Part shown: positions 9,549 to 17,049 of the stretch, in pieces
How the letters are laid out: each line of letters opens with the position of its first letter
Position numbering within the stretch: the first letter of the stretch is position 1
Source of the DNA: an uncultured Pelagibacteraceae bacterium
Lineage (GTDB): Bacteria > Pseudomonadota > Alphaproteobacteria > Pelagibacterales > AG-422-B15
Direction of reading: 5' to 3'
Assembly: GCA_902564025.1 (NCBI GenBank)
Contig: CACEZK010000001.1
Coordinates: 1 to 64,000, forward strand
Length of the DNA stretch: 64,000 nt
The notes under the pieces: model-generated
The model's input: the letters and a program-made list of their open reading frames with translations, nothing else
Told to the model about the DNA's origin: nothing
Databases searched by the model: none
Made by a program: the position numbers and the translations under genes

Positions 9549-9715
9549 TATTTTCTTTCCTTATTGTTTTGTTTAGTAACAAGGTAAGCCAGTACAAGAA
9601 TTACAACCGTACCTGTCATCATTGAAATATCGACCGACAGACCAAAGCTCAATAAAATAAAACCTATAAGGGCGCCTACAAAAAAAACACCAAGAATCTG
9701 TAATACATTTTTCAT
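9548..9715 (-). CDS. Small membrane protein, 55 aa (not in supplied ORF track)
   Basis: Own translation MKNVLQILGVFFVGALIGFILLSFGLSVDISMMTGTVVILVLAYLVTKQNNKERK*. Two TM segments and a basic tail; its stop overlaps the GST start (TAATG). Confidence 0.65.
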   Translation of the reverse strand: MKNVLQILGVFFVGALIGFILLSFGLSVDISMMTGTVVILVLAYLVTKQNNKERK

Positions 9716-9718
9716 TAA

Positions 9719-11323
9719 TTATTCATCTGTTTTTAAACTAGTTTTTTGAATGATTATAACAGAAATTGTTGGTACCAAAAGAGTGAGCAGAGTTACAACA
9801 ATCAATAAAATACCAAGGTCAGAATAATCAGCTATGGAGAGTATCTCATTTGTGACCTTATCCTTGACTTCCCTCGTTACTTCGTAAATTTGATTGAGAT
9901 ACTTTGTAAGCAACGCACTTGCGGATAGAGCTAAATTGGTAAACGATGCAAATACAGCAAAAAATGTAGCCTTTAGATGAGCTGGAGCATTTCTTGCGAT
10001 CCACGCAAGAAGTGGAATCATTGAAACTTGTCCCAAGGGTGATTCTAAAGCTGTATTAAATATTGCAATAAACCGTGCATCTACAACATCGTTTGTTAAT
10101 GATGAAGTCCATTCATGAAATCCATAATACATGCCAACGCTTGGCAAAAACAATATTGCTCCAGCAATTGATAATATCACTATAATTTTTGCAATTGAGT
10201 TATTGACCATAAAAGGCCTTAAAATAATGATGCCAAGTAAAGTCAAACAGGAGGCAAGAAGAGAAAGCACAGAAAAAAACTGCTCATCAAATCCTAAATT
10301 ATCAATCTCAAACCAGGTAAGTCCTGGGCCTGGGCCTGGCATGGCTCTGAAAATAAATATTATAATTGCAGTTCCTAAAATTGTGTATCGCATCGACTCT
10401 GGAAGTTCACGCATTAGTTTAGCCATCAGAAAAAATATAATACTTACTGATCCAAAGAATACGATCTCTTGCGCATACGGAAGATTTAATCCTCCCACGC
10501 TAAGTGTAAAAATTACAAAAACGAGAGAGCCTCCAAGTATCCACCAATCAACCTTAGTTTTTTCAATTTCGATTTGATGATCTATACCTAACTTTGAAAG
10601 TTGGTCGTTTTTTTTCTTTTTTAAATAAATTGAAAGCAATACCCCTAATACTGATATGAACGGAATGATCAGTGCGAAGAGGTAAATATTCCCGTATAAA
10701 ATTATTTTTTCTTGTTCAGTTTCAGCCTCAACGCTACTGAAAATAACAACATTAATTAATGCAACAATTACTGTACCACCAATAATTGCAAATCTGCCTA
10801 GTGTTTGCATGGTGGTATGCATATTTTTTATTACATCGGGTGAGTATTGGTTTCCTCTGGAATCTATGTTTGGGACTGCTTCAACCGTCATTGCATCAGC
10901 AACAACGTCTTGAACCACATAACCTATCGGAGCTAAGAGAACGCTAATAACATACCAAGTTTCAATACTTAAGTACCTTACCATAAAGTCAGTATGAATA
11001 ATAAGGCCGAACATGATAGCAAGACTTAAAGCAATGAGTGATGCGCCCACATAAACAAGATAATTTTTTCTTTCCCAGATTAGGTCAACTAAATGACCAA
11101 GTGGCATTTTTAATGCCCATGGAATTCCTGCCCAAAAACCAAGGCCTGCTATAAAAGCAGCTGAAAGATTTAGATAATCTTTTACAAAAAAGGTTCCAAC
11201 GATTGCGGTTAAACCCGAAACACCGGCAGCAACATATATCATCAAAGGCGGTAGATAACTTAATTTAAATTGCCTTCCTAAATCAATAAAAGTGCTGTCT
11301 ATGAACGCATAAAATTTACTCAT
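9719..11323 (-). CDS. MFS-type membrane transporter, BT1/folate-biopterin transporter-like
   Basis: ~12 TM helices; RAMPGPGPGLTWFEIDNLGFDEQFF and LAPIGYVVQDVVADAMTVEAVP motifs. Confidence 0.72.
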   Translation of the reverse strand: MSKFYAFIDSTFIDLGRQFKLSYLPPLMIYVAAGVSGLTAIVGTFFVKDYLNLSAAFIAGLGFWAGIPWALKMPLGHLVDLIWERKNYLVYVGASLIALSLAIMFGLIIHTDFMVRYLSIETWYVISVLLAPIGYVVQDVVADAMTVEAVPNIDSRGNQYSPDVIKNMHTTMQTLGRFAIIGGTVIVALINVVIFSSVEAETEQEKIILYGNIYLFALIIPFISVLGVLLSIYLKKKKNDQLSKLGIDHQIEIEKTKVDWWILGGSLVFVIFTLSVGGLNLPYAQEIVFFGSVSIIFFLMAKLMRELPESMRYTILGTAIIIFIFRAMPGPGPGLTWFEIDNLGFDEQFFSVLSLLASCLTLLGIIILRPFMVNNSIAKIIVILSIAGAILFLPSVGMYYGFHEWTSSLTNDVVDARFIAIFNTALESPLGQVSMIPLLAWIARNAPAHLKATFFAVFASFTNLALSASALLTKYLNQIYEVTREVKDKVTNEILSIADYSDLGILLIVVTLLTLLVPTISVIIIQKTSLKTDE

Positions 11324-11339
11324 TCTGTAATTATACAGA

Positions 11340-11900
11340 TTAAGATTTATCTAACAACTCAGGGCTATTGTTACGAGGACTATTAACATTTTTTGAGACT
11401 TCATAAACTTGAACTTGATCGTCTTTTTTTCTTTTAATTTCATGCTTTCCTTCTATCCATTCAGTTGTTTGAGATTCATCTAAAAGCAAAGGTTGTCTAT
11501 GATGCACATGAGAGACAGTTTCACTTGACTGGCAAGTTACAACTGCACATCCACTATTCAAATTATAAATACCAGCGAAGTACAGCAATTCATTTTCAAT
11601 ATAATGGAAAAAAGGCGTTTTAGAGTTATTTTGCCTTTGCCATTCATACCACCCATTTGCAAGAAAAACACATCTAAGTGATCCCTTAAAAGAAGGCTTT
11701 TCTAGTAATGTTTCGTGACGACAATTAATCAAGTTCATATCATCTTTCCATTTTGGTGAATATGACCATTTCATAAATGTAGGATCTGGTTTTATAACTA
11801 ATACATCTTGTGACGGAGCTATGTTATATGAGGGCGATAGTTCAATATTAAATTTTTCTTTAACAACTTTTTTGTCGGAGAGAACAAAACGCCCACACAT
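11340..11900 (-). CDS. SOS response-associated peptidase family protein (SRAP/YedK-HMCES)
   Basis: MCGRF start with catalytic Cys2, YNIAPSQ, ANGWYEWQ, HHRQPLLLD motifs. Confidence 0.93.
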   Translation of the reverse strand: MCGRFVLSDKKVVKEKFNIELSPSYNIAPSQDVLVIKPDPTFMKWSYSPKWKDDMNLINCRHETLLEKPSFKGSLRCVFLANGWYEWQRQNNSKTPFFHYIENELLYFAGIYNLNSGCAVVTCQSSETVSHVHHRQPLLLDESQTTEWIEGKHEIKRKKDDQVQVYEVSKNVNSPRNNSPELLDKS

Positions 11901-11902
11901 AA

Positions 11903-12448
11903 TTAAACAATAAGTTCGTTAATTAATTTGAGTCGGTCTTGAGATTTTTTACTTGTTGGAATAATTTCTAGAATTCTTTTATATGTTGCTGCAGCTCCAA
12001 AAAGATCATCTTGAATTAAATAGATTTCTGCAAGACCATCAAGTGCTCCAAAGTGTCTTGGTTCTAGTTCAAGAGTTTTTTGGATATCAGAAATTGAAGC
12101 CTCTAAATCACCTTTTAAAAACAGAACAGTAGCTCTTTTGTTCCAACCTTCTGCAAAATCAGGTTTAAGATCAATTACCTGCGTAAATAAAGTTATTGCT
12201 TCTTCTAAACTTCCACGATCCATCATATTGTTACCTTCATCAAATATTTTTTGGGCTTCAGTATTTTCTGCAATAGACCATATATCCCAGATGTCAGCTA
12301 AGATAGTACTGGCTTGCATATTGTCATTACTTAAAAATAACTCATCGAACAAACTGTTCAGTCGGCTATCTTTTTGATCAGCCAATACAAAAGATGAATT
12401 TAAAAATAACAGTACAATAAAAATTTTTTTCAATCTAAATCTTTCCAA
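11903..12448 (-). CDS. TPR-repeat protein with signal peptide
   Basis: Hydrophobic N-terminus; AITLFTQVIDLKPDFAEGWNKRATVLFLKGDLEASISDIQKTLELEPRHFGALDGLAEIYL TPR units. Confidence 0.85.
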   Translation of the reverse strand: MERFRLKKIFIVLLFLNSSFVLADQKDSRLNSLFDELFLSNDNMQASTILADIWDIWSIAENTEAQKIFDEGNNMMDRGSLEEAITLFTQVIDLKPDFAEGWNKRATVLFLKGDLEASISDIQKTLELEPRHFGALDGLAEIYLIQDDLFGAAATYKRILEIIPTSKKSQDRLKLINELIV

Positions 12449-13743
12449 AAAGCTTTATATTTTTTGCTATGAGCCGAGTCGTCTCTAAAGTGATCGAGAA
12501 ATGCCTTAAAAAGTCCAAGCTTTGTATCAACTTCATTGCCGTCCGCGATTTTTAATATTTGTCGATAACACCAATAAACTTGAGCAGCTTTATTATTAGA
12601 TCGCATAAGTGATATCGGGCTATTTAAGCCAAGAATCCAGGGACCAAATTCCAACATATTTTCATATAGAGTTGCTGATTTTTTTTCACCACTTATTAAT
12701 TCATTTACAATATCGGGCTCAGAGCAAAGTGGTCTTCCCAAACCAATTACATCACAAGCACCACTTTGAAGAGCATTGTTCATACCCTCGGTAGAACGAA
12801 ATCCTCCTGTTACGGCTAATGGGATTGATATAACTTCTTTTATCGCTTCAGCATATTTTAGGAAATAGGCTTCCCTTACTTTGGTACTACGCTGAGGTTT
12901 GATTGTTTTTGCTTTTTTAAGGTTCAATGAGTCAATTTCTAAGGCAGTAAAATTTTCATAAGTTCCACCTGAAATTTCAAGTAAATCTAATGATGTATTA
13001 TTCAATATCTTTGCAACTTCAATACTTTCTTCGTGAGAAAATCCCCCTTTTTGAAAATCACTTGAATTAAGTTTAACTGAAATAGGAAAACTATTTCCAA
13101 CTTTTTCTCGGATAGCCTCAATTGTAGTTATAAGTAATTTTGATCTATTTTCTATACTGCCTCCCCACTCATCAGTTCGTTGATTAACGTTTGGTGATAA
13201 AAATTCTGAGAGAAGATAACCGTGTGCTGAATGAAGTTGAACGCCAGTGAACCCTGTTTGCTTTGCAACCTCAGCCGCATTAACAAATTGATCAATTATA
13301 TTCAAAATTTCGGATTGGCTTAGCTCTTTTGGTACTCCAAATTTTAGTATTCCTCCAAGGGTTGGCAAAGGTTGAACTGAGGGTGCCCTGCTCTCTTTGT
13401 TAATACTAAAAGGCGTCTGCCTACCAGCATGACTCAATTGCATCCAGAGATGCGCATTATTTTGTGTTCCAGACTTGGACCAGTCAGCTAAAGCTGCCAG
13501 ACTTTCATTAGATTGTTTTCCTTCAATTATAACATTACCAGCTCGTTCAATGTATCTGTGGTCAACTTGAACATTGCCGGTAACATTTATGCCGACTCCA
13601 CCTTTGGCCCACCTCTCATATAATTTATTATGCCTTTTATTAGCCATGCCATCGCTTTGAGCAATACCCTCTGTCATTGCTGATTTTAGGAATCTATTCT
13701 TGATTTCAATACCACAAGGAAGGAATAAGTTACTATCTATCAT
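12430..13743 (-). CDS. NADH:flavin oxidoreductase / Old Yellow Enzyme family
   Basis: RFLKSAMTEG, HLWMQLSHAGRQ, GVQLHSAHGYLLSEFLSPNVNQRTDEWGGSIENR signature, GLGRPL. Confidence 0.94.
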   Translation of the reverse strand: MIDSNLFLPCGIEIKNRFLKSAMTEGIAQSDGMANKRHNKLYERWAKGGVGINVTGNVQVDHRYIERAGNVIIEGKQSNESLAALADWSKSGTQNNAHLWMQLSHAGRQTPFSINKESRAPSVQPLPTLGGILKFGVPKELSQSEILNIIDQFVNAAEVAKQTGFTGVQLHSAHGYLLSEFLSPNVNQRTDEWGGSIENRSKLLITTIEAIREKVGNSFPISVKLNSSDFQKGGFSHEESIEVAKILNNTSLDLLEISGGTYENFTALEIDSLNLKKAKTIKPQRSTKVREAYFLKYAEAIKEVISIPLAVTGGFRSTEGMNNALQSGACDVIGLGRPLCSEPDIVNELISGEKKSATLYENMLEFGPWILGLNSPISLMRSNNKAAQVYWCYRQILKIADGNEVDTKLGLFKAFLDHFRDDSAHSKKYKAFWKDLD

Positions 13744-13745
13744 GT

Positions 13746-14714
13746 TTATGTGCCTAAAAAACTTTTTATATCATAAGCTAATTTTTCTGGTATCTCCATA
13801 GGTGGCATATGACCCACTTTTGGATAAGAAATAAGTTTTACATTAGGAATTTGCTCTAAAAAATGATTTGTAAAACTAATATCAACTAACTTATCTTTCT
13901 CACCGTGCAATATTAAGGTCGGTATTTTTAAACTTTGCAATAATTTTGGATTAGCAATAAAATTATCCTCAATTGATAAAATGACCATGCCCATAGCTTC
14001 GCGAGAACCCTCTAAAAGTATAATATCATGGAATTGATCAACTAATTTCTCAGTAACTAGATCCTTATTAAATACAGTTTTTGATACTCCCTCTTTAACT
14101 AAAAATCTTGGCGTAAAGTATTTTAACATGAGTCTCATAATTTTTGTTTCAAGTAACTTAAATGCAATTGGTGGGGCATTTTCTGATTGAAACTTTTTAT
14201 ACTCATTCTCACTTCCAATAAATGGGGAGCCAATAATTATTAATCCACTTATTCTATCAAGATTATTTAAGGCATACTTCCAAGATATAACTCCACCCAT
14301 CGAATGACCAACTAGATAAAATTTTTCAATACTTTTTACTTTCAGAATATCAGTTATTAATTTCTCGAATCCATCATACGAATACAAATTTGATTTAACT
14401 GCCCCTGTTAGCCCATGAGCTGGAAGATCAAGAGACAAAATTCTAAAATTATCTTTTAAGTGTGAGACCATTGGTTCAAAATTAAAAAGTGAACCATTAA
14501 ATCCATGAATTAAAACAATTGTTTCGTTATTCTTTACACCTTCATCTCTTACATGCACCAATGAACCATCATCAAGTTTTATAAACTCAGAAGCGCCTTT
14601 TGCATGTTTTGCCAACACAATATCTCTGGGAATATCAAAATAAACTGATTTATAGAAACCATAAGAAATCGAAAGAAAAAATAAAATTAAAAATAAATAT
14701 AAAATAAATTCCAT
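13746..14714 (-). CDS. Alpha/beta hydrolase, N-terminally membrane-anchored
   Basis: TIVLIHGFNGSLFNF, LVGHSMGGVISW nucleophile elbow, LHGEKDKLVD, GHMPPMEIPE. Confidence 0.9.
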   Translation of the reverse strand: MEFILYLFLILFFLSISYGFYKSVYFDIPRDIVLAKHAKGASEFIKLDDGSLVHVRDEGVKNNETIVLIHGFNGSLFNFEPMVSHLKDNFRILSLDLPAHGLTGAVKSNLYSYDGFEKLITDILKVKSIEKFYLVGHSMGGVISWKYALNNLDRISGLIIIGSPFIGSENEYKKFQSENAPPIAFKLLETKIMRLMLKYFTPRFLVKEGVSKTVFNKDLVTEKLVDQFHDIILLEGSREAMGMVILSIEDNFIANPKLLQSLKIPTLILHGEKDKLVDISFTNHFLEQIPNVKLISYPKVGHMPPMEIPEKLAYDIKSFLGT

Positions 14715-14716
14715 TT

Positions 14717-15565
14717 TTATAAGCCATAAGCTGCAATGGTTGTTCGATGTAAAAGACGCTCTTGCCCTTCATATCCACCGGTTGCTCTGTGTAACACGCT
14801 TCTGTTATCCCACATAATTAACATATCCTTTTTCCATTTATGCCTATAAACAAATTCTTCTTTGCACTGCCAAGCACTCAGTTCCATAAGTAATTTCATC
14901 GCTTCCTGATTGTCCATACCATCAATACCAATGATATAACCTATTGTTCCATAAATGCCCTCTTTATTTGTTTCAGGATGCTTCCTTATAATAGGATGTA
15001 GTTGTTGAGCAAAGGCATCGTCTGACGCTCTTATATCCATGCTTCTTCCCATTTCTCTATCCTTATCACCGTAACCACCCCCTGGTGAATAAGGTACAAG
15101 GGCTGAGTGAATTGCTTTTTTTCCCTCTAACTTGCTTCTTAATTCTGAGGGCATGCGCTCTAGTGCTAAATGTTGGTTCGCAAACAACGTATCCCCGCCT
15201 TCAGATGGAATTATTTTTCCAAATAAACACGTACCTGCTGGGGGATTTTTTTGAAAACTCCAGTCAGTATGCCAATTATCAGCAAAGATTGGTACCTTTT
15301 CATCAACTATTCTTTTAACAGCAATTATATTTTCTCTTCCTGGTATTGAAGCAATAAACGGGTCATCTCCAAAGGACCCAAAATATAGGGTAAAACGCTC
15401 TAAATCATCATCAGATAATGCTTGGTTTGGAAAACTTAAAACATGGTATTTTAACCAATGATTTCTTATTTCGGAAATATGAGTTTCAGATAAGTCTTTT
15501 TTCAAATCGATTCCTGTTATTTCTGCACCGCAGGACTGTTTTGAAGCTACAATATTTAGAGACAT
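14717..15565 (-). CDS. TauD/TfdA family 2-oxoglutarate/Fe(II) dioxygenase
   Basis: NWHTDWSFQKNPPAGTCLFGKIIPSEGGDTLFAN (HxD) and MLIMWDNRSVLHRATGGYEGQERLLHRTT. Confidence 0.92.
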   Translation of the reverse strand: MSLNIVASKQSCGAEITGIDLKKDLSETHISEIRNHWLKYHVLSFPNQALSDDDLERFTLYFGSFGDDPFIASIPGRENIIAVKRIVDEKVPIFADNWHTDWSFQKNPPAGTCLFGKIIPSEGGDTLFANQHLALERMPSELRSKLEGKKAIHSALVPYSPGGGYGDKDREMGRSMDIRASDDAFAQQLHPIIRKHPETNKEGIYGTIGYIIGIDGMDNQEAMKLLMELSAWQCKEEFVYRHKWKKDMLIMWDNRSVLHRATGGYEGQERLLHRTTIAAYGL

Positions 15566-15620
15566 ATTTTTAAATTATAGAATAAGTGAAAAAAGATTTA
15601 AGTGTAAAAAAATATTTTTT

Positions 15621-15681
15621 TTGGTGGGCCCACTAGGACTCGAACCTAGGACAACTCCGTTATGAGCGGAGGGCTCTAACC
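15621..15681 (-). pseudogene. tRNA(CAT) 3'-fragment: exact 61-bp copy of 16932..16992 (putative att site)
   Basis: Identical from the CCA end through T-arm, variable region and anticodon stem-loop; diverges from 15682 so the D-arm and 5' acceptor strand are absent. Confidence 0.88.
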
Positions 15682-15822
15682 TTTAAGCTAGGTTAGGTAA
15701 TAAATTTTAGTCTGTAAACATGTAGTTTTAGACAATAAGTACGACATATTCACTACAAAAATTAATATCTTTTTTTTTAATATTTTAGCTAGAATTAATA
15801 CATAAATCTAGAGGAGGTTCTT

Positions 15823-16851
15823 ATGAAAAAAATTTTATTAATCTTTATTACCTTAATCTTTACTAACATTGCTCACGCAGAAACTGTCTTAAGAGTTGTA
15901 GACTCAGGTAGTATACAGGGAAATGGTAGTCAAGATATGATCATCTCAAGTATTGATACAACTACAGGCACCGAAACGACGCTTTTAACTTTCAATGCTG
16001 TAGCAAGTAGAGCTACTGGTTTAACGTTTATGGATGATTACAACAATAAACTTTATATAGGTCACTCAGCAGGTCGTTATTCAGTATACGATATTAATAC
16101 GAATACTGTAACAGCTACGACTATTGGAAATGGTGGTGAGGTTTTTCAATCAGGATGGAATGGTTCTAATGTAATAGCTACCGGTACCGACGCTGAAGAT
16201 GGAAGCTCAACGACTATCCTAGGTTCACTTGATATTTCTGACTCTAACGGAAATACTTTGATTGAGAACAAGGCCGATGGCAGTGTTCATATTGGTGAAA
16301 ATTCACTAGTAACTATTGAATCTGGTGGAAGACAACAATTGTATGCAACCGATGCAACTGGAAGTAGAATCGATATTAATATTCCCTCTGGAACAAATCT
16401 ATTGATAGATGGTGAAGATGTAATGGGAAGTATCGATAGCTCTATTGCATTGGGTGCTGCATTTGCATCACTGCCAACTGGAGCAGAAGGTGCAGGATAC
16501 ACTTGCGGTCTTGGAACTGGATTTCATGACAGTGCATCAGCGATATCTGGCGGATGTGGGTTTGATTTTGCAAATTATTCATTTGTTGACTCAATGCCTG
16601 AATTATTTCAAAAGGCATCATTCAATATTGGTGCTGCATCAGTCGTTCACGGTGAAGGTGATGATGCAACTTTGAAAGCTGGTATTACGTTTAAATTTGG
16701 AGCTCCAAAGCCTGTTAGAGAAGCTAAAGATAACAACTTATTACTTGAGAATAAAATAGACGCGGTGATGGCTGAGAATGATTCATTAAAAGCTCAAATT
16801 GCAGAAATTAATACTCAGCTTAAGGCCTTAAATATGTTGGCAATGAATTAA
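15823..16851 (+). CDS. Secreted protein with a YadA-type anchor-like region and C-terminal coiled coil
   Basis: GAGGAGG RBS, signal peptide MKKILLIFITLIFTNIAHAE; SSIALGAAFASLP...GAGYTCGLGTGFHDSASAISGGCGF...KASFNIGAASVVHGEGDDATLKAGITFKFG resembles the YadA anchor; then heptad-like NLLLENKIDAVMAENDSLKAQIAEINTQLKALN. Confidence 0.6.
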   Translation: MKKILLIFITLIFTNIAHAETVLRVVDSGSIQGNGSQDMIISSIDTTTGTETTLLTFNAVASRATGLTFMDDYNNKLYIGHSAGRYSVYDINTNTVTATTIGNGGEVFQSGWNGSNVIATGTDAEDGSSTTILGSLDISDSNGNTLIENKADGSVHIGENSLVTIESGGRQQLYATDATGSRIDINIPSGTNLLIDGEDVMGSIDSSIALGAAFASLPTGAEGAGYTCGLGTGFHDSASAISGGCGFDFANYSFVDSMPELFQKASFNIGAASVVHGEGDDATLKAGITFKFGAPKPVREAKDNNLLLENKIDAVMAENDSLKAQIAEINTQLKALNMLAMN

Positions 16852-16866
16852 GTTTTTTCCCTTCTA

Positions 16867-16888
16867 ATGACGACCAGATGACGACTCG
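16867..16888 (+). repeat. Tandem imperfect 11-bp repeat next to the tRNA boundary
   Basis: ATGACGACCAG then ATGACGACTCG, 9/11 identical, immediately adjacent. Confidence 0.7.
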
Positions 16889-16932
16889 CGTTGAATGATA
16901 ATGAAGTGAAAAATAATATTTGGCTATTTTCT

Positions 16933-17009
16933 TGGTGGGCCCACTAGGACTCGAACCTAGGACAACTCCGTTATGAGCGGAGGGCTCTAACCAACTGAGC
17001 TATGGGCCC
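16933..17009 (-). tRNA. tRNA with CAT anticodon (Ile2/lysidine type or elongator Met; Ile2 favoured)
   Basis: Cloverleaf GGGCCCATAGCTCAGTTGGTTAGAGCCCTCCGCTCATAACGGAGTTGTCCTAGGTTCGAGTCCTAGTGGGCCCACCA; 7-bp acceptor, anticodon loop CTCATAA, encoded CCA. Confidence 0.95.
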
Positions 17010-17049
17010 GGATAGAAACTTTTATACACATATAATGAAAGCCTTCAAA

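Larger units (their letters stand above)
15621..16992. mobile_element. Putative mini-island between tRNA-derived direct repeats (single cargo gene, no integrase)
   Basis: 61-bp direct repeats 15621..15681 and 16932..16992, offset 1311 bp, in the usual geometry for integration at a tRNA 3' part. Confidence 0.6.

Noticed and set aside
10320-10345. Short GC-rich repeat cctgggcctgggcctgg
   Set aside because: Encodes PGPGPG in the transporter, a motif I recall as conserved in this family, so protein-level constraint explains it.
10131-10577. 148-aa plus-strand ORF
   Set aside because: Antisense to the transporter CDS; no recognisable domain; the PGPGPG stretch mirrors the coding-strand motif.
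15621-15690. Second functional tRNA gene
   Set aside because: Only the 3' part matches; after 15681 the D-arm and 5' acceptor strand are replaced (ctttaagctaggttagg), so no cloverleaf can form.
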